NCBI RefSeq assembly: GCF_000160755.1 | Contig: NZ_GG668578.1 | Span: forward strand, 533,717-597,716 | DNA from: Proteus mirabilis ATCC 29906 | Lineage (GTDB): Bacteria; Pseudomonadota; Gammaproteobacteria; Enterobacterales; Enterobacteriaceae | Direction: 5' to 3' | Length of the DNA: 64,000 nt | Part shown: piece by piece, positions 56,533-64,000 of the stretch | Layout of the letters: each line of letters begins with the position of its first letter | How positions within the stretch are numbered: position 1 is the stretch's first letter | Position numbers and translations under genes: made by a program | The notes under the pieces: generated by a model | Told to the model about the DNA's origin: nothing | Database searches by the model: none | Seen by the model: only the letters and a program-made list of their open reading frames with translations

Positions 56533-57009
56533 TTATGCTTTTTCTTTGTGGCGAAAACGATTTGCAACATCAGCTAAAAAGCGTTTAATTGCCCGCCTTT
56601 CATTTTGATCATACTGTTCAAATAAGGTTATCCATTTTGCCTGAGATTGTTGATGTAACAATTCATGAGCGTGAAACAGCTTTTCCCCTTCAGTGGTTAA
56701 AATAAAAAATATCTCTTTTTGGTTATCCGCTAATTTTATTTTCTCAATAGCGCCTTTACTCTGTAAGCGACGACAAATTTTTGAGACTGCCCCACGTGTC
56801 ATTGCCATATAATCACTGATCGTTGTGAGGTTGCGCATACTCTCTTCACCAATGCAATGGATCACATGAAGCTCTGTGAGTGAATAATGTTCTAACCCCT
56901 TCTCTGCTAATACTTTCTTATGGCCTTCATCATTATTTGCTTCTTTTAAATGCAACAATTCACTTAAACCATTAAGCAATTCCTGTGTGGTTACTTGCTG
57001 TTTTGTCAT
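56533..57009 (-). CDS. MarR-family repressor
   Basis: A 158-residue winged-helix regulator. The DNA-binding part has LTELHVIHCIG, MTRGAVSKICRRLQSKGAI (recognition helix about 70-88) and a wing with the ILTTEGEKLF follow-on. It is divergent from a drug-type exporter; an operator-like sequence overlaps its own start codon and a matching perfect palindrome stands before the exporter, so it very likely represses both. The ligand is unknown. Confidence 0.9.
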   Translation of the reverse strand: MTKQQVTTQELLNGLSELLHLKEANNDEGHKKVLAEKGLEHYSLTELHVIHCIGEESMRNLTTISDYMAMTRGAVSKICRRLQSKGAIEKIKLADNQKEIFFILTTEGEKLFHAHELLHQQSQAKWITLFEQYDQNERRAIKRFLADVANRFRHKEKA

Positions 57010-57029
57010 TTTGTTTCCTTGGAAAAAAT
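57008..57029. promoter_or_regulatory. MarR operator 1 (at the repressor start codon)
   Basis: An imperfect palindrome with half-sites TTTTGTTTCC and GGAAAAAA that matches operator 2. It overlaps the last base of the regulator's start codon, suited to autorepression. Confidence 0.72.
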
Positions 57030-57084
57030 ATTTTAAAAAATAATACCAAAACTATTTACAACAATCAAAATATCGCTATTATCT

Positions 57085-57108
57085 ATTTTGTTTCCATGGA
57101 AACAAAAT
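57085..57108. promoter_or_regulatory. MarR operator 2 (perfect 24-bp palindrome before the exporter)
   Basis: A perfect 24-bp palindrome built of ATTTTGTTTCCA and its complement, ending 14 bases before the exporter start. Its sequence recurs in operator 1, which strongly supports one shared regulator. Confidence 0.82.
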
Positions 57109-57122
57109 TAAGAGGCAATATA

Positions 57123-58310
57123 ATGAAATTATCAATCCGTAGTCTGTTTTACCTTGTTTGCTTTAGCGCTTTATTAGGCTCTCTAGCACAAAATATTTAT
57201 ACTCCTGTGCTGCCATTGATCCAGCAGCAATTTAATACCACATTATCACTGGTTAACCTTACGGTATCAGCTTTCACTTTTGCTATGGCTGTTATGCAAT
57301 TATGTTATGGTTCATTGATTGATAAATGGGGCAGAAAACCTATTTTGCTCAGTGGGTTAACGATTTCAATTATCGGCGCACTTATTTGTATATGGGCTAA
57401 TTCTATTAATCTATTAATTTTTGGACGAGTGATCCAAGCCATAGGTATCGCTGCCATCCCTGTTGTTGCAGCAACTATTTTAGGTGATCTCTATCAAGGG
57501 AATGAGCGTGCTAAAGCAATGGGAAGTTATCAAATGTTGCTAGCATTAGCTCCAGCGAGTGGTCCTTTATTGGGCGGCTATTTAGCACAACATTATCACT
57601 ACCAGAGTATTTTTGTTTTCTTAAGTATAGTGGGACTTGTTTTGCTGATTGCCCATCTGTTTTATTTACCTGAAACTCGCCCAGAACAAAAACAGTCCGT
57701 TAAAAGCTTATCTGCTATGCGACAAGTGCTCGCCGCCCCAGAGGGTAAATCTGTTTTTGTGATAAGTTTTATGGTGTTTTATAACTACTTCTGCCTATTA
57801 GTATTTTTACCTTTAATTGCTTTTCACCTTTATCACTTAAATAGCAGTGAAATAGGTGGGCTTTATGTTCCTATGTCCATTGCACTGGTGTTAGGCAGTT
57901 ACCTTTACCGTAAGGTTTGTCATTTGTTTAGCGCTGAATATGGTGTGATCATAACTTCATGTATAAACCTTGCCATGTTGTCGTTATTTGCCCTATTTTG
58001 GCAAATCTCATTACCAATAATGTTAATATTAACGGTGTTATATGGTCTCTCTTTAGGATTAACTATGCCTACACACACGACCTTATTAACCAGCCACTTT
58101 AGTTCAGTAAGAGCAACGGCAATGGGTATCTATAATTTTATCCGCTACTGTGGTATGGCAGCAGGGCCTATGGTCGCAAGCTATTTTGTCACCGATAATC
58201 ATTATCAATATGTCTTTTATTCTTGTGTGATCTTAACAAGTTTGGCATTGTGTTTTGCCATCAAAACGCTACTTTCCACATTAAAACAACAACGACAAAC
58301 CATCGACTAA
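57123..58310 (+). CDS. Bcr/CflA-type MFS exporter
   Basis: A 395-residue drug/H+ antiporter-like protein with 12 helices. Family marks are NIYTPVLPLIQQQF in helix 1, motif A LIDKWGRKPILL (about 67-78) and motif C-like GSYQMLLALAPASGPLLGGY in helix 5. The start at 57123, behind AGAGG, aligns with the family; an upstream in-frame ATG lies across the operators. It is under the divergent MarR regulator. Substrate unknown. It is 12 bases ahead of panM, so read-through is likely. Confidence 0.9.
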   Translation: MKLSIRSLFYLVCFSALLGSLAQNIYTPVLPLIQQQFNTTLSLVNLTVSAFTFAMAVMQLCYGSLIDKWGRKPILLSGLTISIIGALICIWANSINLLIFGRVIQAIGIAAIPVVAATILGDLYQGNERAKAMGSYQMLLALAPASGPLLGGYLAQHYHYQSIFVFLSIVGLVLLIAHLFYLPETRPEQKQSVKSLSAMRQVLAAPEGKSVFVISFMVFYNYFCLLVFLPLIAFHLYHLNSSEIGGLYVPMSIALVLGSYLYRKVCHLFSAEYGVIITSCINLAMLSLFALFWQISLPIMLILTVLYGLSLGLTMPTHTTLLTSHFSSVRATAMGIYNFIRYCGMAAGPMVASYFVTDNHYQYVFYSCVILTSLALCFAIKTLLSTLKQQRQTID

Positions 58311-58321
58311 CAGGACATTTG

Positions 58322-58738
58322 ATGAAACTAACCATTGAAAATCTGCCGCAGCTTTCAGCACAAGATAAAATAGATTTAGGGAAAATTTGGCAAGATAGTG
58401 AGTACCAAATGGCACTCACTGCACCAATCACCACAGAGCATGCTCTTTTTGTCGCCCGTTTTAACGGGCGATTACTAGCGGCTTGTCGTATAAAATACCA
58501 AGCAAAAACAGCGCTTATCAGTGATTTTATGGTAAGAGAAGTGACTCGTCGTCGTGGTGTTGGGCATTACTTACTAACACAATGCCTTGAAAAAAATCCA
58601 ACCATTACACATTGGCAAGCTTTATTGAAAACAGGGCAAATCAACGATCCTGTAGCACAGGCTTTTTTAGCGCATCATCATTTTGCTACTTCATTACAGG
58701 CTGATACTTATGATTATTTCTGCAATGATAAAGCATAA
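58322..58738 (+). CDS. panM: Aspartate decarboxylase maturation factor PanM (PanZ)
   Basis: GNAT-like protein that binds acetyl-CoA, triggers self-cleavage of PanD and tunes beta-alanine/CoA synthesis. From 58322 it is 138 residues beginning MKLTIENLPQLSAQDKIDLG, with the acetyl-CoA loop REVTRRRGVGHYLL, identical in pattern to E. coli PanM (YhhK). The longer frame from 58223 overlaps the exporter and is rejected. It converges with and overlaps the 3' end of the glycerate kinase gene by 25 bases. Confidence 0.9.
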   Translation: MKLTIENLPQLSAQDKIDLGKIWQDSEYQMALTAPITTEHALFVARFNGRLLAACRIKYQAKTALISDFMVREVTRRRGVGHYLLTQCLEKNPTITHWQALLKTGQINDPVAQAFLAHHHFATSLQADTYDYFCNDKA

Positions 58739-59862
58739 AGCCTCGCTACATTATAAGCGGTTTCCTGTAAATTTTGCTCAGCATTATCAAAGGCTTGTTG
58801 TAAAGTGGCAACACCAGGCATGATAGAGAAAACCGCATCAATACCCTGCTGATGAACCACATCATAATCTGGTAAATAACCACCAACTAATGCAATCACT
58901 GGGCGATGGTATTTTTTAGCTAATTTAGCAACACCTATCGGGGTTTTACCTTGCGCCGATTGGCTGTCCATTCGCCCTTCGCCAGTTATGACCAAATCTG
59001 CATCGATTAACTGTTTTTCTAATTCAACAGCGTTAGCAACCAAATCAATACCTGGTGAAAGTGTTGCTTGCGTAAATGCCAGCAAAGGCAGAGCCAATCC
59101 TCCTGCTGCACCACTTCCTGCAATATTGATAAGAGTGCGTTGTGTCATTTTCTCAAGATAAGTACCAAAATGGTGTAGTGCGCTATCCAGTTGCGCAATA
59201 TCTTGTTCTGTCGCCCCTTTTTGCGGGCCAAAGACTTTTGAAGCCCCCAATTCGCCACATAATGGATTAGTTACATCACAGGCGATCTCTATATCAACAG
59301 AGGCAAGTTTTGGATGTAGTTGATTGATATCTATAGAATGAAGTTGACTTAATGCATGTCCACCAAAAGGCAAAGATGTTCCAGACTTATCTTTAAGGCC
59401 AAGACCGAGCGCTTGCATCATACCTGCACCGCCGTCATTTGTAGCACTTCCTCCTAAGCCTAAAATGATCTTTTTAACCCCCAAATCTAGTGCGGCACAA
59501 ATTAACTCGCCGGTACCATAACTCGTCGTTAAATTGGGATTGCGTTGAGATGAAGGGATAAGATGAAGACCTGATGCCTGTGCCATTTCAATCACGGCAG
59601 TAGTATTATCGCCTAACACTCCCCAAGTGGCTGTTACCTGTTTACCTAATGGATCACAAACTGGCGTTGTGATAAAACGACCATGGGTAGCATCAACTAA
59701 TGACGTTACTGTACCTTCACCGCCGTCGGCCATAGGAATACAACAATAATCAGCATCAGGTAAATAACGTGAAAAGCCTTGTTTAATCGCCTCTGCCACC
59801 TCTTTGGCACTTAAGCTCTCTTTAAAAGGATCTGGGGCGATAACTATTTTTATCTCTTTCAC
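58714..59862 (-). CDS. Glycerate kinase (GarK/GlxK type)
   Basis: Phosphorylates glycerate to a phosphoglycerate using ATP. The 382-residue product has the family start IVIAPDPFKESLSAKEVAEA, the PMADGGEGTVTSL and ILGLGGSATNDGGAGMMQALG glycine-rich segments and VITGEGRMDSQSAQGKTPIGV. Whether it is GarK or GlxK cannot be decided from sequence alone, and no glyoxylate or galactarate genes are adjacent. It is monocistronic and overlaps panM tail to tail. Confidence 0.93.
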   Translation of the reverse strand: MKEIKIVIAPDPFKESLSAKEVAEAIKQGFSRYLPDADYCCIPMADGGEGTVTSLVDATHGRFITTPVCDPLGKQVTATWGVLGDNTTAVIEMAQASGLHLIPSSQRNPNLTTSYGTGELICAALDLGVKKIILGLGGSATNDGGAGMMQALGLGLKDKSGTSLPFGGHALSQLHSIDINQLHPKLASVDIEIACDVTNPLCGELGASKVFGPQKGATEQDIAQLDSALHHFGTYLEKMTQRTLINIAGSGAAGGLALPLLAFTQATLSPGIDLVANAVELEKQLIDADLVITGEGRMDSQSAQGKTPIGVAKLAKKYHRPVIALVGGYLPDYDVVHQQGIDAVFSIMPGVATLQQAFDNAEQNLQETAYNVARLYALSLQK

Positions 59863-59883
59863 GTCATGTTCTCCGCGTATAAA

Positions 59884-59909
59884 AAAAGCGATATATCAAT
59901 ATCGCTTTT
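59884..59909 (-). terminator. Intrinsic terminator of rpoH
   Basis: Reading leftward, AAAAGCGATAT (59909-59899) pairs with ATATCGCTTTT (59894-59884), followed by three more Ts on the minus strand. It is 47 bases beyond the rpoH stop. Confidence 0.82.
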
Positions 59910-59956
59910 ATATCATACTCTACAATCAGAGAGGTTGGATTGGCTTTAAAATGTGA

Positions 59957-60811
59957 TTAATCTTCAATCGCTAAACGCAATTTTTTCATCGCATTTTTTT
60001 CTAACTGGCGAACTCGCTCAGCAGAAACACCATATTTATCTGCAAGCTCCTGTAAAGTTGATTTATTATCATCTTCTAACCAGCGAGCGCGGATAATGTC
60101 TTGGCTACGTTCATCCAGTGTTTTTATCGCTAAAGTCAGTCGGTCAGCTGCATGGTTATCCCAGTTATCTTCTTCAATACCATCAGCAAAGTCAGAAGAT
60201 TTATCTTCTAAGAATAGCACCGGAGCTACAGGATGTGAGTCATCACTATCATCAGCACTCATGTCAAATGCCATATCTTGTGCCGACATGCGAGATTCCA
60301 TTTCACGCACATCGCTCTCAGAAACCCCAAGCTCTTTCGCAACTAGCTCGACTTCATCTTGGTTAAACCACCCTAAGCGTTTTTTGTTTTTTCTTAAATT
60401 AAAGAACAGTTTACGCTGTGATTTCGTTGTCGCGACTTTCACGATACGCCAATTACGTAACACATATTCATGAATTTCGGCTTTGATCCAATGCACGGCG
60501 AAAGAAACCAGTCTAACCCCAACTTCAGGGTTAAAGCGGCGCACCGCTTTCATCAAACCAATATTACCTTCTTGGATAAGATCCGCCTGAGGTAAACCAT
60601 ATCCTGAATAACTGCGAGCAACATGAATAACGAAGCGTAAATGAGAAAGGATCAGCGTTTTCGCTGCTTCCAAATCGCCCTCGTAATGCAGCCGTTCAGC
60701 CAGTTCCTTTTCTTCCTCTGCCGTTAACATCGGATAGGAATTGGCTGCACGGATATACGCTTCAATGCTGCCTTGCGGAACCAATGCTAAGGATTGCATT
60801 TCTTTTGTCAT
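59957..60811 (-). CDS. rpoH: Heat-shock sigma factor RpoH (sigma-32)
   Basis: Directs RNA polymerase to chaperone and protease genes in heat shock. The 284-residue protein has region 2 [32 protein letters not shown] sequence, the sigma-32-specific RpoH box [15 protein letters not shown] (about 132-146), and region 4.2 [20 protein letters not shown]. Length equals E. coli (284). It follows ftsYEX on the same strand, as usual. The start region contains the conserved coding segments where E. coli rpoH mRNA forms its thermosensor. Confidence 0.98.
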   Translation of the reverse strand: MTKEMQSLALVPQGSIEAYIRAANSYPMLTAEEEKELAERLHYEGDLEAAKTLILSHLRFVIHVARSYSGYGLPQADLIQEGNIGLMKAVRRFNPEVGVRLVSFAVHWIKAEIHEYVLRNWRIVKVATTKSQRKLFFNLRKNKKRLGWFNQDEVELVAKELGVSESDVREMESRMSAQDMAFDMSADDSDDSHPVAPVLFLEDKSSDFADGIEEDNWDNHAADRLTLAIKTLDERSQDIIRARWLEDDNKSTLQELADKYGVSAERVRQLEKNAMKKLRLAIED

Positions 60812-61152
60812 TCAAATCCTCATGAAAATCAAATAGATAATTAATATTAATACTGTATGGTGAGCAGGAAGAACCTTCTAATAGTACTTAACAGGTCATC
60901 GTTGGTGGTAGATATTATGTTTTTACAACATTATTGACCAGCATAAAGACTAAAGGTTCATATCGCATCTATGTTTACATATCTTTGTACTTTACCAAGC
61001 AAACCGCAAATTCATCTATTAAAAATAGTACTCAATTCATCTAGGTTAAGTGTAGAACATTATTATGCCAAAGATAGGGGTTTGATAAAATGGCAAGGTT
61101 GCCATAATAATGCAACCCGCCATAATAAAAAGGAAAAAAGGGACTAATATGG
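60812..61152. other. rpoH upstream region
   Basis: About 340 bases between ftsX and rpoH. They hold a hairpin GGTTGC/GCAACC (61097-61117) that may end the ftsYEX transcript leftward, and AT-rich sequence where several rpoH promoters are expected from knowledge of E. coli. I cannot assign individual promoters with confidence and see no gene. Confidence 0.55.
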
Positions 61153-62130
61153 CTATTCTGGTGTGAATTGACGTAAATGTTGAATGGTGGTCAACCAAGC
61201 AGCAAACCAGCCAATGGTCATCGAAACGAGGATCAAAATAACCGATTCATCAAAACCTAATCCAGATATTGAGAAAGTCGTTCCAAATACGGTCGCCGCT
61301 TGCGTAACGACATCAGATAACTTCCATACCAATAATGCAGAGAAAATAATCGCAAAAATAGCCCCGATAAAGCCGAGTACTAAACCCCAATTTAAAAAGG
61401 GGCGCATGATAAAGCCATCAGTAGCACCAATTAATTTCATCACATTAATGGTATCACGACGACTGAAAATATTAAGACGAACACTATTACCAATAACCAA
61501 TAGCAGTGCCACAATCATTAAGCTACCGATCACCATTGCGATTTGTCCAACTAATGAGGTTAAAGTAGATAACCGAGTAAACCAGCTATCGTCCATTCTC
61601 ACTTCGTCAACACCGGCAATATTAGCCACTGCATCACGCAGATTAACCATTAATTGCTCGTCATTAGGATCCATAACAGGAGTCACAATCGCGACAGCGG
61701 GTAATGGATTTTCTTCTAGCATATCTAATGCGCTACTAAATCCAGACCATGAGCGAAACTCCACTAATGAATCTTGACGAGAAAGATAATTAACCTCTTC
61801 GACTTTATCTAATGCCTCGATATTTTTTATCGTTGCCTGCGCTAAGCTGTCATCTAGAGATTTATCAAGATAGACCGTCAGTTGCGGAGTGGGATACCAC
61901 TGCTCTGCGGCTGTTGATACATTTTTCCAGACAATGTAACAGATACTAGGTAGTGTTAATGAAATCGCTACTACCATCACCGTTAAGAAAGAAGAGAGGG
62001 GTTGGCGTAAAAAGTCGGCCATGGTATTACGCCATGCATAACGCCACTGCTCACGGCGTCCACCACGTAATGCTTTTGTTTTCGCTTTTGGTGTTGGCAT
62101 TGCCTTACGGGAGTGTTTTCCTTTAGCCAT
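61153..62130 (-). CDS. ftsX: Cell division protein FtsX
   Basis: Membrane partner of FtsE; transmits ATP-driven changes to periplasmic amidase activators such as EnvC. The 325-residue protein has a basic cytoplasmic start, a first helix (about 47-70), a large periplasmic loop (about 75-215) and three further C-terminal helices, the normal FtsX topology. It overlaps ftsE by eight bases. Confidence 0.96.
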   Translation of the reverse strand: MAKGKHSRKAMPTPKAKTKALRGGRREQWRYAWRNTMADFLRQPLSSFLTVMVVAISLTLPSICYIVWKNVSTAAEQWYPTPQLTVYLDKSLDDSLAQATIKNIEALDKVEEVNYLSRQDSLVEFRSWSGFSSALDMLEENPLPAVAIVTPVMDPNDEQLMVNLRDAVANIAGVDEVRMDDSWFTRLSTLTSLVGQIAMVIGSLMIVALLLVIGNSVRLNIFSRRDTINVMKLIGATDGFIMRPFLNWGLVLGFIGAIFAIIFSALLVWKLSDVVTQAATVFGTTFSISGLGFDESVILILVSMTIGWFAAWLTTIQHLRQFTPE

Positions 62131-62788
62131 TTTGTCCTCCCACCATACGCCCTTGACCTAAGGTTAGAATACGGTAATTCCTGCGCTCTACAAGTGTCAT
62201 ATCATGCGTTGCCATTAACACGGTAACCCCCACGCGATTAAACTCTTCAAACAGACGCATAATGCCTTCTGAAAGTTCACCATCAAGATTCCCTGTTGGC
62301 TCATCAGCCAATAACACCGTGGGTTTATTCACAACAGCACGAGCTATTCCCACCCGTTGCTGTTCACCCCCTGAAAGCTGGATAGGGTAATTTTTCGCTT
62401 TATCAAGTAGTCCGACTTTATCCAAGGCGGCTGAAACTCGGCGTCGAATATCCTCTTCACTTGCGCCTGCAATAATCAAAGGTAGAGAGACATTGTCATA
62501 AACCGTTCTGTCCATCAGCAAATGGTGATCTTGGAAGATCATCCCTATTTGACGACGTAGAAAAGGGATCTCACTATTTTTTAGCCTACTGATATCATGA
62601 CCAGCAAACCAAATAGCGCCATCACTTGGACGTTCTATGCCACAAATTAATTTAAGCAATGTACTTTTACCAGCACCAGAATGTCCGGTTAAAAAAGCCA
62701 TCTCACCAGGGCGAAGATGAAAATCAACCCCCTGTAATGCTTGTCTTCCACCTAAATAAGCCTTGCTGACGTGTTCGAAGCGGATCAT
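62123..62788 (-). CDS. ftsE: Cell division ATP-binding protein FtsE
   Basis: ABC-type ATPase of the divisome. The 221-residue product has Walker [12 protein letters not shown] (about 36-46), signature [15 protein letters not shown], Walker [13 protein letters not shown] and the MATHD switch. It starts five bases after ftsY and overlaps ftsX. Confidence 0.97.
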   Translation of the reverse strand: MIRFEHVSKAYLGGRQALQGVDFHLRPGEMAFLTGHSGAGKSTLLKLICGIERPSDGAIWFAGHDISRLKNSEIPFLRRQIGMIFQDHHLLMDRTVYDNVSLPLIIAGASEEDIRRRVSAALDKVGLLDKAKNYPIQLSGGEQQRVGIARAVVNKPTVLLADEPTGNLDGELSEGIMRLFEEFNRVGVTVLMATHDMTLVERRNYRILTLGQGRMVGGQNG

Positions 62789-62793
62789 TACAA

Positions 62794-64000
62794 CTACTCC
62801 TCGCGGGCAAACAGAGCCTCAATAAAATCGTCGGCCTTAAACGGACGTAAATCTTCAATACCTTCACCGACGCCGATATAGCGAATAGGAATACCAAACT
62901 GATCAGCGATAGAGAAGATAACGCCCCCTTTTGCAGTACCATCCAGTTTCGTCAAGGTTAATCCTGTCAGCCCAACCGTTTCATTAAACAATTTTGCTTG
63001 GCTAACAGCATTTTGCCCTGTACTGGCATCGAGTGTCAGCATCACTTCATGTGGTGCTTCCTCGTCTAATTTTTTCATTACACGGACGATTTTTTTCAGC
63101 TCTTCCATTAAATGAGATTTATTTTGCAATCGTCCCGCGGTATCCGCAATCAGAACATCGACACCTTTTGCTTGCGCCGATTGAATAGCATCAAAAATAA
63201 CCGATGCTGGATCAGCCCCCGTATGCTGAGCAATAACAGGGATATGATTACGCTCACCCCAAACTTGTAGTTGCTCAACCGCCGCTGCACGGAAGGTATC
63301 TCCTGCAGCTAACATCACCGATTTACCTTCAGCTTGGTATTGGCGGGCTAACTTACCGATAGTGGTCGTTTTACCGACCCCATTAACTCCGACCATTAAA
63401 ATGACAAAAGGTTTTTTACCTTCAATATTTAATGGCTTATCCACTTTATTTAAAATATCGCCCATCTCTTCACGCAACTTACCATAAAGAGATTCAGCAT
63501 CTTTGAGATCTTTACGACTAGCATGCTGAGTCAAACTGTTAATGATCTTGCTAGTGGTATCCATTCCCACATCGGCAATTAACAACTGCTCTTCTAACTC
63601 TTCGAAAAGCTCGTCATCAATTTTCTTACCGCGGAATAGCCCCATAAAACCGGAGCCTAAATTTTGTCGTGTTTTTAATAATCCCTTTTTCAAGCGAGAG
63701 AAAAAGCCTTCTTTTTTCGGTCTCTCTTGCTCTACGGGTTTATCGACTAATACCTCTTCGCGTAACGCGACAATATCTTCCGCTTCGGCTTGTGCTTGTG
63801 CAATACGCGCTTTTTCTTCAGCTTCTTGGCGTGCTTGTTCAGCTTCAAGTTGCGCTTGACGTTGGGCTTCTTCTTCGGCTAAACGAGTCTGCTCTGCACG
63901 TTCAGCAGCTAATCGTTCTGCCTCTGCTCTTTGCGCTTCTTGGCGTGCTTGTTCAGCTTCAAGTTGCGCTTGACGTTGAGCTTCTTCTTCGGCTAAACGC
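62794..64000 (-). CDS. ftsY: Signal recognition particle receptor FtsY (5' end outside window)
   Basis: GTPase receptor that docks SRP-ribosome complexes at the membrane. The C-terminal NG domain is complete: GVNGVGKTTTIGKLARQYQ (G1), DTFRAAAVEQL, VLIADTAGRLQNK (G3), LTKLDGTAKGG (G4) and GVGEGIEDLRPF. Upstream, past residue KEGFFSRLKKGLLKTRQNLG, is the acidic/Gln-rich A domain, open to the window edge; it is made of Glu-Ala-Gln-Arg repeats forming a long predicted coiled coil. An in-frame ATG at 63693 lies inside the N domain and is not the start. Confidence 0.97.
   Translation of the reverse strand, partial: RLAEEEAQRQAQLEAEQARQEAQRAEAERLAAERAEQTRLAEEEAQRQAQLEAEQARQEAEEKARIAQAQAEAEDIVALREEVLVDKPVEQERPKKEGFFSRLKKGLLKTRQNLGSGFMGLFRGKKIDDELFEELEEQLLIADVGMDTTSKIINSLTQHASRKDLKDAESLYGKLREEMGDILNKVDKPLNIEGKKPFVILMVGVNGVGKTTTIGKLARQYQAEGKSVMLAAGDTFRAAAVEQLQVWGERNHIPVIAQHTGADPASVIFDAIQSAQAKGVDVLIADTAGRLQNKSHLMEELKKIVRVMKKLDEEAPHEVMLTLDASTGQNAVSQAKLFNETVGLTGLTLTKLDGTAKGGVIFSIADQFGIPIRYIGVGEGIEDLRPFKADDFIEALFAREE
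63821..63999. repeat. In-frame 114-bp tandem repeat in the FtsY A domain
   Basis: 63821-63885 and 63935-63999 are 65 bases each, identical except for one base, with a period of 114 bases (38 codons). They encode RLAEEEAQRQAQLEAEQARQ followed by EA. More copies may lie beyond the window. Such repeats readily expand and contract. Confidence 0.88.

Noticed and set aside
61184..61777. 197-residue plus-strand frame inside ftsX
   Set aside because: It is antisense to the conserved ftsX coding region, with Thr/Asn/Ile-rich low-complexity sequence and no ribosome site.

Overview
The window is a chromosomal segment of a low-GC member of the Enterobacterales. Gene content and order (yrbG-kdsD-kdsC-lptCAB-rpoN-hpf-ptsN-rapZ-npr; tldD-nit-yhdP-rng-maf-mreDCB; acuI-aroQ-accBC-yhdT-panF-prmA-dusB-fis; ugpBAEC; rpoH-ftsXEY) match the gamma-enteric core. 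The AT-rich codon use, a type II aroQ beside accBC and a DUF1240-like remnant point to the Morganellaceae, most likely Proteus. The genus is inferred from general resemblance, not from a database comparison.

Region 1 (1-31482) is core chromosome. It holds lipopolysaccharide Kdo synthesis and Lpt export, sigma-54 with the nitrogen PTS and RapZ, the TldD/PmbA protease pair, a barnase-like RNase with its barstar inhibitor, the large AsmA-like protein YhdP, RNase G, the Mre cell-shape genes, fatty-acid initiation (AccB/AccC), pantothenate uptake, ribosomal protein L11 methylation, and dusB-fis. The csrD gene usually found between mreB and acuI in E. coli is absent here.

Region 2 (31463-47303) is an integrated mobile island of about 15.8 kb inserted at the 3' end of fis. 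A perfect 34-bp direct repeat flanks it, and a 20-bp arm-type repeat lies inside each end. From the right end it carries a P4-type integrase, a DUF6387-like gene, AlpA, a Rha-type regulator, an Icd-like gene, three small overlapping genes, a P4-alpha-like primase/helicase of 775 residues, and then a head-and-packaging set: HK97 capsid, protease, portal, two head-completion proteins, HNH, TerS and TerL. It has no tail, holin or lysin genes. This is the architecture of a capsid-forming phage-inducible chromosomal island (cf-PICI), a satellite that makes its own heads and depends on a helper phage for tails. Two iteron clusters resemble the P4 ori/crr pair. An opposite-strand cargo gene encodes a protein with a RHIM-like IQVG motif and a hydrophobic C-terminus. 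A ribbon-helix-helix gene on the other strand is followed by a strongly structured RNA region ending in an intrinsic terminator; this RNA probably explains a long, doubtful antisense reading frame.

Region 3 (47304-64000) is chromosome again. It holds a DUF1240-like remnant, an acyltransferase-3-like membrane protein, a CynX/NimT-type transporter, ugpQ divergent from ugpBAEC with a Pho box facing each way, loiP, a MarR regulator divergent from a Bcr/CflA exporter with two matching operators, panM, a glycerate kinase, rpoH, ftsX, ftsE and the beginning of a repeat-rich ftsY cut by the window end.
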